DNA of 64,000 nucleotides, taken from assembly GCA_948470475.1 (NCBI GenBank), contig OX419345.1:2287001-2351000 (forward strand). Direction: 5' to 3'. Shown one piece after another: positions 1 to 11,669 of the stretch. Both the position numbers and the translations under genes were made by a program. This DNA is from Galaxea fascicularis (Eukaryota > Cnidaria > Anthozoa > Scleractinia > Euphylliidae). The stretch's first letter is position 1. The number at the start of each line of letters is the position of its first letter. The notes beneath the pieces were generated by a model that saw only the letters and a program-made list of their open reading frames with translations, was not told where the DNA came from and did no database searches.

Positions 1-2
1 CT

Positions 3-161
3 CAGTCTAATTTCAATACAGTTTACAGATGTGCAGTTGAGGAGGTTGATACCTTTAGTGTTCTAGATAATTTTGGCCAGGATTGTAGATATAAAGATTT
101 GAAGGATTATAAGTTGGTTTATAAACCATCAAATATTTTCGTTCGCACGCGATTGACTTAA
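3..161 (+). CDS. partial open frame from the left edge, unknown product
   Basis: A frame beginning at base 3 stays open for 52 codons and ends in TAA at 159-161. The residue mix looks protein-like (acidic and aromatic residues, no low complexity), with phrases such as DTFSVLDNF and YKDLKDYKLVY. No start is visible, so it would be the 3' end of a longer frame lying outside the window. The last 15 or so codons fall inside the left arm of the inverted repeat that starts at 117, so the frame may belong to a mobile element whose terminal repeat is that arm, or it may be an exon interrupted by the insertion. I do not recognise the family. It is short enough to be open by chance. Confidence 0.25.
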   Translation, partial: QSNFNTVYRCAVEEVDTFSVLDNFGQDCRYKDLKDYKLVYKPSNIFVRTRLT

Positions 162-724
162 ACCCTTCACGTGACTGAATATACCCCAGCTAAAACTGGG
201 GAATATATAAACAATAGTCTCCATTTGGTGCGAAAATATGCTCGGATATTTGTCCGCGGACGTTACCTGTTCTGAGAAGCGAACAGTTTTCCAAGAGCGC
301 AGCTTGAGGAAAACTGTGAGCTCCGAGGAACTGATAATGTCCAAATTCAAATTTCGAGCATATTTTTGAAGCCAAATGGAGGCTATTGTGGTTATTATCC
401 TTCAAATATTTTTCGCGATACGTATTTGGGGAATATCACCGGATATTCCTCAATTTAGCTGGGGAATATTCAGTCACGTGATGCGTTTAGACCAATCGCG
501 TGCGAAAAAAATCTTTGATGGATTATAAACGGTGATATTCCCCAAATGCGCGTTGCGAAAAATATTTGGAGGATACTAAACACAATAGCCTCCATTTGGC
601 TTTAAAATATGCCCGGATATTTGGCTTGGACATTATCAGTTCCTGTTGGCTTCGCGGAACAGACAAATGTCCGCGGACAAATATCCGAACTTATTTTCGC
701 ACCATATGGAGACTGTTGTTTATA
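117..724. repeat. two overlapping inverted repeats (composite foldback/MITE)
   Basis: Arm A (117-200) is an imperfect reverse complement of 455-530; both carry the TTTATAA and CGCACGCGATTG-type ends. Arm B (206-262 and on to about 440) is an imperfect reverse complement of about 530-724; both carry CCATTTGG, GGATATTTG and TCCGCGGAC blocks. The arms therefore run A-B-A'-B' and do not nest. No transposase frame is present. It is best read as two related foldback elements, one inserted in or recombined with the other. Confidence 0.7.
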
Positions 725-2531
725 CATTGATAAAAAACTCCGATAAGAAGATATGCTTATATTGATCACTACAATTTCACGGATCCCTAGTGCCGCCCTG
801 AGCGATTAGTTACACGCTTTTGAGACCTCATCAAAAATTGTTCTGGCTTCATTTGACTGTGAAAATATTATACATGTGGAAGCCATCGTGACGTGCTTTG
901 AATACCGCGCTTAATTTTGAGTACACATGTCCAGTAATAGTTAGAGACCACGACGCGTGACGATAAAAATCAGTGAAATCTAATATTGCAGCATACTTTC
1001 CTGTCGTGCTGTCATTTAAAAGCAGTTCTAAGTTTTAAACAAAAGGCCTTGATACTAGAACAGTCAGATCAGATTTCATTTCATTTAGCTTGTTTTTCTT
1101 CATTCCTGATCAAGTCAGACCAAAGGCCCAGCAGGTTCCCAGAAGATGACATCAACACAATGGCTCGTGAAACATTCATATCCTGTGAAATATTACACAA
1201 ACTGGTGGCAATAAAATCACGCCCACGCCGTTTAGAGTCAGGATCAATATTCGAAGACACAAAACAGACAATCACGTGGAAGCGTGCACGCAATGTGGCT
1301 AACCAAAAGACGATTTACTGATTATTACCTCATTTTAACGTCGTTTGAATCGGTCTTACATTTTTACATAATATAATAATAACAAAATCACATTAAAATA
1401 TCCTCTCTTCAAGGATCTTGATCTTAACTCCAAAACATTGTTCCTTTTTAATAATGTTGACCCATTTATATGTAATCTTATTTCTGATTTTATCTTCAGT
1501 TTCAGACAATGAATGTTAGACACGACACTCTGTATAAAACAAAATGAAACTCAACAGTATTATTTTCTTATTATCTATTCTATTTTATTGCAAATTTTAT
1601 TCCAGTTTATTATTATATATATATAATAAATTAGTTTAGTTTAGGTAATGCCATGTAACTTTTTGGAAATACCTAATAAATTGTTGTTGTCGTTGTCGTT
1701 GTTGTTATCTCTCTTATGCTGGTCAGTAATATCGATCGGAGATTTTTCTAGCAAATTAATTCCAAGCAAACAATAGGAAGGACTTCATAACAATTTATAC
1801 CCAGGTAGTCTTTTCTTTGAATTAAGTAACTGCGGCATTGTTTTTACTGGCGTGTGTTTATCACATTTGCAAACACATCCGACTATTAAAACAACTTTGA
1901 TAATTGTTTATACAAGACAAAATACAACTACGCAATGCAAAATCAGTCTGGTTGAGGCCTTGTCGTACTCAAGACCAACAGATCGGGCTCTGAAACGGAT
2001 AACAACAAATGAAGAGCAATTTTTCGCAAGACCTCACTCAACACAGGTCAAGACCATTTGTGGCATTTTAATCCACCTAGTACTAAGTCAATTCTTAGTT
2101 CAACAACAGCTAAGAAAAGGGTCTGGTGTCTATTTAACCGAGACAACTGAAACTTGAAAGAGGATTGCAACTTGAGGATTACAACGATTTAATAGCTATG
2201 GCCTAATTAAACGGAACAGAATGACACACGGCAACTTAAGGTTTTTTTTGTCTGATCCCAGTTCTTTCACTAAATATGGCAAGCTGAAATCGGAATCCAA
2301 TACCGGTGCACCATGAAATATAAGGAAGAACTGACTTGATCTTTATCATTATATATGTCGTGTTTTGAATTTTTCTTTGTTTTTTTCACTGTAATGTTAA
2401 CGTAATTCTTATCGCCAAAGGTAATAAATAAAGCTATTATTATTATCATCTGATTACATTAAATATAGATAGAATTTAAAAATAGTGACATTACGAACTG
2501 TTATTGTGTTCTGCTGAAATGTTCTATGATG
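725..2531. other. intergenic, no supported gene
   Basis: There is no convincing gene here. 1660-1711 has a run of CCTAATAAATTGTTGTTG followed by TTG/TCG repeats, the kind of tail left by a non-LTR retrotransposon. 2420-2450 holds AATAAATAAAG followed by ATT/ATC repeats, which looks like another such tail. Open frames of about 100 codons at 986-1321 and 1852-2157 show no recognisable domain. Confidence 0.5.
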
Positions 2532-3629
2532 TTAAACAGGATGTGGAATGTAATGACCCTGTTGTTCTGGCTGCGCCACATAAAACTCATTCATAGCAAA
2601 GGTGTTCTGTGAAGATTTCAGACTCGAGATTGACCTCACAGACGATGAGCGAGCTTTGGTTTGCCTGTCCGTTGAACTAAAATGACAGCATGCGCAGATC
2701 AAATCCTTGAAGGATAATCGAAATTGTTTACTGTAGAAGCAATAGATAATGGGGTTGACGGCCGCCTGCATGAAAATCATCATTTGACCCATCCTCCAAG
2801 CGACGTCTCCGTTGTAGATATAAAAGTATCTGAGGGCTCGAATGACCATGAAAGGTCCGTAACAGATGAAAAATACGAGTGTCACTACCGCTAACATCTT
2901 GGTGATTTTACTTTGGTTTAACCCCTCTTTGTTATGTGACATGATAGAGTTTCTCAACATGACGTGATGTGATAAGACTCTAAATATTCTGATGTGAGCG
3001 TAACTCATGAATCCCAGCGGTAAGAGAAAGAGAATTCCTGCCTGGATGGCGTAATAAATCTGTCTTCCTTCGTCGCCCATATATTCATTAACGCACATCG
3101 ATTTGTCAGTTTTCTCGTCTTCCTTTATGTAGTACGCGTAGAGAAGCGGCGTGCAGGTCAGAATTCCAGTCACCCAAATTATAATTGGGAGAATCGTACG
3201 TTCAACACTTCGTTGAGCGCGAGCCAAAACTGGTGAAGACATCGCCATAAGCCGCTCACGACTGATGGCAACCAGCGTTAAAATCGACACCGTGTAGCAA
3301 GCCTCGATGAGAAAGCTCTGAACTTTACAAACTGGATTCCCACCAAACCAGTCACCTTCGCGTATGAAGCCAACCAAGTCAAAAATCGAGAGCAACGTAA
3401 ACATAAGGTCCGCTGAGGCAAGACTGGCGATGTAGCACAGTAGGACAGATGTTGTGGCTTTGTAAGTCTTGTAGCATGTTATCAACGCTAACGTGTTCCC
3501 GACGAACGCCAGTGAGAAAACAATCGCGTACAAACAGTAAAAAACGTTTTTCATCAAAGGAGACATTGTAGGGACGCTTTCTTCCCCATTTCCCGAAGAA
3601 TTGGCGAGACTCTCGTTTAAACCATCCAT
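2532..3629 (-). CDS. class A (rhodopsin-like) G protein-coupled receptor, single exon
   Basis: This encodes a 365-residue seven-helix receptor in one uninterrupted frame. The N-terminus is short and carries two N-glycosylation sequons (NES, NSS). Helix 1 (about 28-52) has the GN of family position 1.50, helix 2 has LASADL, and helix 3 opens with CKVQSFLIE. The DRY box at the end of helix 3 is replaced by SRERL. A cysteine in loop 2 (SMCVNEY) can pair with the one before helix 3. Helix 7 carries NPIIY, followed by a palmitoylation-like CACC and a serine-rich tail. The layout resembles peptide or amine receptors, but the ligand cannot be called. The other two receptors in this window share the stretch RALRYFYIYNG before helix 7, so the three are paralogues. 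A TATA box lies 66 bp upstream of the ATG. Confidence 0.93.
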   Translation of the reverse strand: MDGLNESLANSSGNGEESVPTMSPLMKNVFYCLYAIVFSLAFVGNTLALITCYKTYKATTSVLLCYIASLASADLMFTLLSIFDLVGFIREGDWFGGNPVCKVQSFLIEACYTVSILTLVAISRERLMAMSSPVLARAQRSVERTILPIIIWVTGILTCTPLLYAYYIKEDEKTDKSMCVNEYMGDEGRQIYYAIQAGILFLLPLGFMSYAHIRIFRVLSHHVMLRNSIMSHNKEGLNQSKITKMLAVVTLVFFICYGPFMVIRALRYFYIYNGDVAWRMGQMMIFMQAAVNPIIYCFYSKQFRLSFKDLICACCHFSSTDRQTKARSSSVRSISSLKSSQNTFAMNEFYVAQPEQQGHYIPHPV

Positions 3630-3668
3630 TGTTTTGTGTTCTCGCTTCAGGGATCGTGCTTGATTCTG

Positions 3669-3701
3669 ACTGACTCGTCGCTCTTGGCAGCGCGTTTTAT
3701 A
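3669..3701 (-). promoter_or_regulatory. TATA box and initiator for the 2532-3629 receptor
   Basis: On the minus strand TATAAAA occupies 3695-3701. About 30 bases downstream is an initiator-like TCAGTC (around 3670), giving a likely 5' UTR of about 40 bases before the ATG at 3629. The spacing is that of a standard core promoter, but no transcript evidence is available. Confidence 0.5.
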
Positions 3702-5586
3702 CTCTAGCCGGAAATAGTTAATTTAATCGCACGGGACGCACCTATGTCAATTTAGATTCCCATGGGACCACTTCGTGTCTCAAGTGGTTTGCTATTTCCT
3801 GCATTTTGTATTTCCTTAGAGCTTAGTTATAGAGTGACTAATCCTACTATTGTTTAAGAAGAATTAGTGAACATTCTCTAATCTGTTGTTCACGGAAAAG
3901 CAAGTAAATGAAAATTGAGTTGTGTGACAACACACTTTGTTTAAAGTGGATACCGCATGCAGCTGAAAGCTAGGCGTGACCTTGAAACTCATTTCCTCTT
4001 TCAGCAATAAATTCCCTTTTCTGGATGTGACAAGGGAGAAACCAAAAAATTGTGGGCTGGAGTTGACTGGACTCTACTGAAATAGTCTCTAAATAAAATG
4101 AGGGCTAAACCCGTTTGCTAGCAAGGTCGCTATTGAAGTTTGCAGTTAGCCAAGTTTATTACTTTCAGAGATGGCCTCGCGAATACTAGCCATCGCCGCC
4201 TTCGTCCGCCAGTATTTGTCTATTCTATTATTGTTATCTTTGTCCCTCTAGGTTAAGTGCACGCCACCTACTGCACAAATTTTCTTAACCTGATAACATC
4301 AAACATTATTTCTATACTAGTACACTTAACTGCAGACCTATATTTGAAGAAAACATTTACATGAAAAAAGAAATTACTTGATCTTGCAATGGCTTTTCTC
4401 CTGGGATAAATTTTCGCTTTGTGGCAAAAGAGGCATAGAGATGGACTGGGGACGAGGAAATTAAAGTGTAAAGTGATATGTACTGCGCTTCCGTGTTGTT
4501 TGTCGATCATAATTTCACCAACTCACATCGCTGCTATCATTTCCCGGGTGAGTGAGCAAGAGCTGTTTCAGCCTTAGTTCTTAAGATCGACTTACTCTAA
4601 GTATCAAGAATTCGGCGCAAAACTGACCTTCAATTCTCGATATTTACAATCAGCCAGTCAGCTGACCTTAACTTCTTTTTATGAAAGCGCACGATACTGG
4701 TTCTACAGTCTGCTCTTGACGTTAAGTGTTTTTCTTCCTCAGGCAGAAGTTTCTTTAAGTTATTTTTAAAAATACTCCATGAAATTCAGGACATTTCAAT
4801 AATAATGAAGGAGTTACCTCATATTTGATTATCCCCGGTGAGTGTGGTTACCGTAAATTAATTATGATTTGACCAAAATTTGGTGATTATCAGTAATCTT
4901 TGACAGAGGAAATCTCGTCTATCCTGTGTCACTGCTTAAGTCCAAGTCTTTTTTTATATCCTGGCCATGACACAGTCCATTGCAAATATTTTGCTATATA
5001 GTTTCCTGTAATCGGCTCTCGAATCTTCACAGACTGGTCGACATCTAAAGGGTACCGAGATGGTGATATCTGGTGATATATTCAATATATGTTCTATGGT
5101 TACCACAAAGAGAATGTACGGATATAAAAAGTTCATTATGGCTCGGCTAGTATGACAGGAAAACTTTCACTGGTGAGACGTAATTGATACGAAGTCAACA
5201 GGACGCAATTTTCAATCCAGCTCATGTCAGTCTTTGTCCAAACTCAATATACAACACTGATGGAAAGTCATTAAGCGCGCGCCTTAAGTGTCTCCTTCAG
5301 GTCATGATGGTCTCCTTTAATCAAAGTTAGGACACGACTAGAAAAGAGATTTATAAAGTTGGCGTCAAGATTGCGTATATGGTGTGGCTTTCTAGGTCAA
5401 ATGAGTTCTTCCGCCCTTACAAACTCTCCGGTTTGAAAGGGCCCTCTATAAACCGGTTTTTAATCAAGCTTTCAGGAAGCAACCTCTGTCAGTTGTTTAT
5501 TTAAACTAAATAAGGATTCAGTAAAGAAAAAATAAGCTTTCTCCAATGCTGAAAATGTGAAGCTTGTGGGATGTGGCTTCGAGTGA
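3702..5586. other. intergenic, nothing recognised
   Basis: AT-rich sequence with stop codons in all frames beyond short stretches. No repeats, splice-bounded exons or known motifs were found. Confidence 0.4.
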
Positions 5587-5957
5587 CAAGAATACCTCAC
5601 AAATTGATGTGTCTATAGAAGCTGGAAGCCAGTCACTGGGCACCATATGGCTGCGTGGTAACGGGCATTACCCTTACATCTACCAAATAAAGTTTGAGCC
5701 TGAGCATGCCGGCAAGCTGACGACAAGCCGAAACAAACAAGGCCGAAACACTGTCCATGGCTGCTAATGGCATGAGCAGCCATGAACAGTGTTTCGGCCT
5801 TATTAGGCCTCGTCAGCTTGCCGGCATGCTCGGGCTCAATCTTTATTTGGTAGATTTTAGGTGTAATGCCCGCTACCACTTGAACATAGTGCCCGATGAG
5901 TGGCTTTCAGCTTACCTAGACACATTAATTGTCTGAATGTTGTGTGAGGTATTCTTC
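5587..5957. repeat. long foldback element (MITE-like palindrome)
   Basis: The left arm 5587-5766 is an imperfect reverse complement of 5768-5957, so the element is nearly all palindrome. Matching pairs include AAGAATACCTCAC with GTGAGGTATTCTT at the outer ends and AACACTGTCCATGGCTGC with GCAGCCATGAACAGTGTT at the centre. Open frames on both strands here are only the two arms read in opposite directions. A diverged piece of the same family lies at 54322-54425. Confidence 0.8.
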
Positions 5958-6389
5958 TGCTAAATTGCAGTCCATTGCTTTCCGTCACTACAATGGTTGC
6001 TTTTCCGCAACTGAATTTACTAATCTTTTTAATTTCGAGTGATGATTCACGCAGTAAATATAAATACATTCCGGCCTTAACTTTTCGATTGGGGAAATAG
6101 GTATTTCACTGTATCTCCAAAAGGCCTAGATATACTGAACAGATATGTTGCGATTTTTAAAAACAACACAATATTTTTTAAAAAACATGTTCGACAGAGT
6201 CTTTTGTCATCTTCAGTTAAATTTCAAAGTACAGAGTTGAATATATAGTGCGCGCAAAATGCTAATTAACTATAAGAACAAAGGGAACATGGCACTGTAT
6301 CTGTTAGGAGTCTTGATTAAGGTTCGTAAGCTTTGGTGTTTCTTGTCATTTTAGCTTGTGCATGCAAGGAAGACTGAAGCCAAGATTGT
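5958..6389. other. intergenic with a likely retroelement fragment
   Basis: 6120-6245 contains runs of AAAACAACACAATATTTTT type followed by ACATGTTCGACAGAG and TTTTGTCATCTTCAG. I associate this arrangement with repeated retroelement ends in cnidarian genomes, but could not confirm it without a search. No gene is seen. Confidence 0.3.
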
Positions 6390-7660
6390 GTTGTTTTTGT
6401 TTTTTTTTTTTTTTTTCAATCTTTATTTTTTTTGTAAAATAGCATTGTAACAAACAGCAAGAGAGAAAAGAAACAACTTGGACTAAAGGAAACAAAAATT
6501 ACAAAAAAAAAGTACACAGTTACATGTTAAAACAGAACACTAGTGAACAAAAAAAGAGAGTTAAATAAATTGCAGGTATATGGTAGCTAAATACAACATG
6601 TCTGAGAAGTGCATTGATGAAAAAGGTATGTTAGATTACGGTAAGGCGGAACTGTTACAAGCCAGTATTTATATGTACATATATCTGTCAGAAATTGTTC
6701 TGCGATAATTAAGTTTGACTGATTCGTGACTAGTGATCGCCGTGTTGACAGATGAATTAGTCGTTGCGCAATGGCAAACACAACTATCGTATGACATATG
6801 TTAAGGTGTGGAAAATCGGTGATTCGAGTGAGAGAAGTGAGAGATCCGTGAGCAGTGTGATTTGAGCGAGAGTACAGTTGTAACGAAGAAAACCTAACTT
6901 GGAAAGTAATAAACTGTGAAGTGTCGGAACCTAGCGGACTCGTTGGTCTCATTTCCGATATATCTATTTGTTTGGTTGTCGCTCAATGTGAAGGAGAAAA
7001 GGGATACTATGAGACTAACTTTTCTGTCTTACTTTAATAAAGTTGTGTTGAAGGATCCCATTTCTTATTCTCCTTGTTGTAAGTGTAGGGTTTGATCTTA
7101 TATTGAGAAGACAGTAGGGGAAGAAAACCTAATTTTACAGCGCCAAATGAAAAACTTGGCAATTAGGAAACAGAAATTGAGTAAAACATTATGACGTGAA
7201 GAGCTTTCTGGTTTCAAACCTAATAAGACAGTCATACTCTTTTCAGGTAAAATATCTGGGATGATGGCTTCCTCCTTCAACCACATTATTAAATCATCCC
7301 AAAATGAAGTAGGTTTTCAGTTTACAATGGCAGCACAGATGAGAAAGTTCTTCAGGGAAATCTCCGCAAAAGGTGTGTAGTTAGAATTATTTTTAAGGCC
7401 AATTTTTGTCAAAAAACAATTCGTCGGTAATATTCTATGAAAAACCTTTAATGAAAGTTGGCCAATTTAGTACAGCGAAAAGCTAGTTTATTGGCGTCTT
7501 CCAGTCAGGTTTATAGCAATTGTCAAATTCACAGTTGGCATCCCATTTTATTTGGCTTTTTTCGGGACTATAGCTTTCATAGATATGAGCTTTTTATAAA
7601 CCAATAAAAGAGATATAGAAATCTTCGTCTCTTGTTTCGCTTGATTCTTTTGTCGTAGGG
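6390..7660 (-). mobile_element. decayed 3' end of an L1/Tx1-like LINE
   Basis: On the minus strand the segment ends with an AATAAAG signal followed by a poly(A) run (T-run at 6397-6416 on plus), as expected for a retroposed 3' end. Upstream, broken frames give fragments typical of the C-terminus of LINE polymerases: around 7330-7400 a CHLLRRFP-type patch corresponding to the cysteine-containing end domain, then NVLLNFCFLIAKFFIWRCK at about 7115-7180, matching the LLxAKxxIWxCK signature. Many stops and frame changes show that it is dead. No reverse transcriptase core remains in the window. Confidence 0.6.
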
Positions 7661-8517
7661 GTTCTGATGGACCGAACTCATGAAGGTACGAGTCCAAATG
7701 AAAAGGTTAATGGTTGTATTTGTATGTTGTAGATATTCGATTCTTCGGCTTAAGAGAAAAAATTGTTGTAGTCTTTCATTATGTGTTTAACTTTAGAAAT
7801 GCCTTTCGAAAATAGCGTTTTCATTGTTAAAATGATTATGTTTGATTGGACTGAGGAGATCACGTCCGACACACAAAAAAGAATGACATGCGTATATATT
7901 TTGCATATTCAATCATCATTTCATTTTGCAAGGGTAACCAAGGTTGGTAATCATAGTATAAACTACGTCAGAACTGCGCACATAGCTAGTTTAAAAAAGA
8001 TTCTTCCATATAATTACTATTCATTAGTTTATCGAGCATATCTTTGAACACGTGTTAAATTTTCACGCATTTTCGAATAAGAGCTCCGCAGTAATTGTAA
8101 CTTAACGAACGTCTCGCCAACCATCCATAACCCCTTCATCGGCGAACTTTTTTAGTTCACCTGAAGCACGGTTAACCACGTGGTTGAGTTATTTTGGGTG
8201 CAATTTCAGACGAAGCTGAATCGAAGCCATAGTAACCAAAACGCTTCAAAAAAACTTCAACAATACCTTGCTTTTGATAGCAGCAATAATCAATACTGAT
8301 CTTATCAGAAACTTGTATCAAGTGAGTAATTAAACCCTACGAAAGAGCTAAACTGTATTCAAACTTAGTGACAAAAGTATACCGGTCCTCAAGCTATAGT
8401 ACAAATTTATAAAATTTCATTGCGATTTCGTTAGCACCTCAGTGTCCCAACGATAATCGGTTCATTGTATAACTCCTCTTGGCAAAGACACAAAATATAA
8501 GCTATGCGTTGCTCCAG
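7661..8517. other. intergenic, nothing recognised
   Basis: An 88-codon frame at 7781-8047 on plus has no recognisable domain and lies next to the LINE relic. No other structure was seen. Confidence 0.4.
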
Positions 8518-9624
8518 TCAAAACAGAGTATTCCCAATGGAGCTTTCTACATTACCCGCGCTTGCAGCCATAAGACCGCATCGGCAAGTAATAAATCTCT
8601 TTACGTAAACTCTGAAATGAAGGCTATAAAAACTGTAAATAAACGGGTTTGCAGCCGCCGAAGCGATAGTTAAAAGCTGACCGAGTCTCCAAACAATATC
8701 TCCTTCATACCAGCTAAAATAACGAAGAGTCCTTACGATAATGAAAGGGGACCAGAAAGTGAAAAAAGCGAGAGTAACTGCACTAAGAATTCGACTTGCT
8801 TTCTTTTGACGCGCACGCATCAAAACCTGGATTTGTTGGTTTGGTGCAACTTGTGACTTGAAAACGCTTTTGATTTTTAGCTGTGTCCATATCATTATGA
8901 TGAGGGGAAAGATGAAGAGTATGACAGCCATTAAACTGTAATAAATCCGTCTTCCTATATGTGACCAAGCAACGTTAGTACATTGGATTGTGCCACGTTC
9001 TTGAATTCTCTCCAGGCTGTAAGCGTATAAAAGAGGTGAACAAAGCAAGATTGCCACAACCCACACCATGATTGAACAAAGCTTTCTTGTTTTCATACGC
9101 TGAATTCGTGATTTCATTTCCAAATCGGAGAGAGACTTCAAGCGTTCGTGACTTATAGCCATCAGCGTCAAAATGGCCGCAGAATAGCATAACTCGACGA
9201 AATACCCTTGAAGCTTGCACATCGCAGCACCCATAACCCACTCGTCACGGACGGCATAAATGGCATCAAAGACTGTCAGTTGTGTAAAAAGAAGATCTGC
9301 GATGGCAAGATTTGCGATGTAACGATTAAAAAATCCAGTGCTTGTTGGCCGAAACGCTACAAAGCGCCCGGTCCTTCTGCAAATGTATAGAACAACAATA
9401 TTTCCAACACTTGACGTTGAGAATACTATGATGTAGAAACACAGGATAAATATTCCCATAAACGAATTAAGACTGATACTGTTTGAAGCTGCCTTGTATT
9501 CTCTTGTTGCTGTTGAATTTTCAACAGTGCTAATGTTTAATTTCAACAGCATTCTCACCGTTCTGTCGTCTTTTTTCGCAAGCGTGCATAACAAGCACCT
9601 TATTTGGCGGGAAACGTGGAGCAA
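8518..9624 (-). CDS. class A G protein-coupled receptor, single exon
   Basis: This encodes a 368-residue seven-helix receptor. The first ATG gives a basic, cysteine-containing N-terminus. A second ATG 24 codons in (MLLKLNIS) would give a more usual receptor N-terminus with two sequons (NIS, NST), and I consider it equally likely. Helix 1 has SVGN, helix 2 LAIADL, and helix 3 opens with CKLQGYFVE. The DRY box is replaced by SHERL. Loop 2 has the partner cysteine (IQCTNV). Helix 7 reads NPFIY. The stretch before helix 7 (RTLRYFSWYEGDIVW) matches the other two receptors. It is on the same strand as the 2532-3629 receptor but about 5 kb away, separated by mobile-element debris. It is an orphan receptor by sequence. 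Confidence 0.92.
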   Translation of the reverse strand: MLHVSRQIRCLLCTLAKKDDRTVRMLLKLNISTVENSTATREYKAASNSISLNSFMGIFILCFYIIVFSTSSVGNIVVLYICRRTGRFVAFRPTSTGFFNRYIANLAIADLLFTQLTVFDAIYAVRDEWVMGAAMCKLQGYFVELCYSAAILTLMAISHERLKSLSDLEMKSRIQRMKTRKLCSIMVWVVAILLCSPLLYAYSLERIQERGTIQCTNVAWSHIGRRIYYSLMAVILFIFPLIIMIWTQLKIKSVFKSQVAPNQQIQVLMRARQKKASRILSAVTLAFFTFWSPFIIVRTLRYFSWYEGDIVWRLGQLLTIASAAANPFIYSFYSLHFRVYVKRFITCRCGLMAASAGNVESSIGNTLF

Positions 9625-11669
9625 GGGGCAGTTGTACCGGGTATCAGCAATAATTAGCGTCCAAGCACGTTTCTCGCTTTAGCTGTTTTTGTTCGCTAGA
9701 AAGACAATCAAATGCTATTAATTCTGACAAGGAAAACTACGCGATCTCCGGATGAAACATTCGCTGATAAACAAATAATGAATTGGCTGTTTTAGAAAAG
9801 ACAGCTGTCAGTGCGAGGTGAGTATTTCAGGAATCACATTGGTGCTTACAATTTCGCAATTCTCCTCATGTTTATTTTAAAACTGGAATTTAAATGTCTG
9901 TTTGCTTTACGAAAGAAACTTTTATAGCAGTGATATCTAGTGCCACGTGAGACGAGCAAAGGAAATTGGCAAAAAGGAACCGGCTTGACATAACTTAAAA
10001 CCGTCTTTGACTAATACAAAGCACTATCTTTTTTTTCCATTTAGCCAATGCCATGTTTCGTGTCATCTAAAATGCAAAATACAACGAACTCTTAACTGGA
10101 ATTCCTTTAACATTCACAAATAAAAAAATGACATTTCATTTTCACGTCGGATGAATTCATGAAAGGACTGGGGTTATTTGCCCATTATAGTAAACAGAAA
10201 GCAGGTGATTATCAGCTAATACATCTTTATAAAGCTTTTAAGACGGAAGTGGTACACTGTATATTTTTCACCAAACAAACAGTTTATTTCAGTCATTCAC
10301 AAACGTAACAAAAAAACCTCATTTGTCCGTCTTATCAACTGGATTTAACCATAGCTTGTAGCGACTTGGAGTAATCCAACATGTGCTATTCCAAATTTTT
10401 CTCACGGAAAACGATTGAAGATACCAGTCAGTATTCTTACTCAGTTATCAGTCGTGGCCGCAATTGAAACAAATAAATATATGTCATAACTCAGTAGTGA
10501 AAGAAAAAAGTTTTTTTCTCGTTACTTACATATTGTAACGTGATTTTTTATAAGGACGCTGTATGTTTTGTATAGATAGTTTGCGATCAGTCTCTTTCTT
10601 TTACGTCACAGTTTGATGAATCACGGTTTTCGTCTTTTCGAATTCTCAAACTAGCTCCAAGGGGCACTGATTCCTGATCCAGCACTGATCACGACAACAG
10701 TGAAGTTTGAATAATTAACATACGCTTCTAACTGTTGAATCATATGTTCAAGACACTCTGTGTGATGCATGTGTGTCGTTGACAAATTTTTAGGTTGAGT
10801 TGTTACTCGACCCATTTTCATTGCTATTTTTGGCAGAAACATGCCGCTCGTCCCCACGTAACTCTAAAATTGCCGTAGTACGTGGTATAAAATCCAGTCC
10901 ATGTCTTACAATGTGCCCTGGGCAAAGCAGTAAGTGGTGAATAAATTTTAAAAATAATTTCTCTCCTAATAATTAAGATCGTTACATTATTGTAAAAAAA
11001 ATATGGAAATAAGCGCACTTGATAAAATATTTATGCGTGATACATCTTCTTTGTGACGTCACAAAGGAAACCCATGCCGCCACCACAACAAAATACGCAG
11101 ATATCCGAAAAACAATGCTCATGTCGGAGTAAGCCATATCATTTACAATGCAAACAAATCCAGACAGAGCCAGCTTATTCATTTTTAACCAGATTTCAAT
11201 AACAAGCCCTTTATTGTTGTTAAAAATCATGCAGTGGGATTCTATTCAGATGCAATTAGCGTTACACGATGCTGCGTTATTTTGATAAAAGATTGCTCTT
11301 CCTGACCTCCGTGCATCCTGCATGACGCGATTGTTATGCTCTATGTCCCATCGAGTGGGCTTATTGCGCTAGTACGTGCTAATAAATAACAGTGATCACA
11401 TAACCCTGTCAGACATTGGTGAGATGACTAATTATTCAGAAAAGGCTGTCAATGCGAAGAGACAATCGAGAAACCTGTTTGCATTTAATTCAAAAAAGAA
11501 CTCCTAAATTGACTCAACTACCGTGTATTCAGAACCATTCAGGAGACAGGCTGTCAGGAACCGTTCCATGCCACTTGGGTGTAACCAGATATTAGCTTCA
11601 CGATCTCAGAAAACGCATTATAACAAGTAGTATTCTGTTCAACGTATAAACTGAGTTTGCACTCGGAAC
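9625..11669. other. divergent intergenic region between two receptor genes
   Basis: This region lies between the 5' ends of the minus-strand receptor (9624) and the plus-strand receptor (11670), so promoters of both should be here. ATTATAAC at 11618 and TATAAAC at 11646 are weak TATA candidates for the plus gene; the second is too close to the ATG to be convincing. No other gene was seen. Confidence 0.4.

Noticed and set aside
1852..2157. A 101-codon plus-strand frame
   Set aside because: No domain, no promoter or splice context, and next to retroelement-like tails.
5564..5879. Frames on both strands with nearly the same peptide
   Set aside because: They are the two arms of the 5587-5957 palindrome read in opposite directions.
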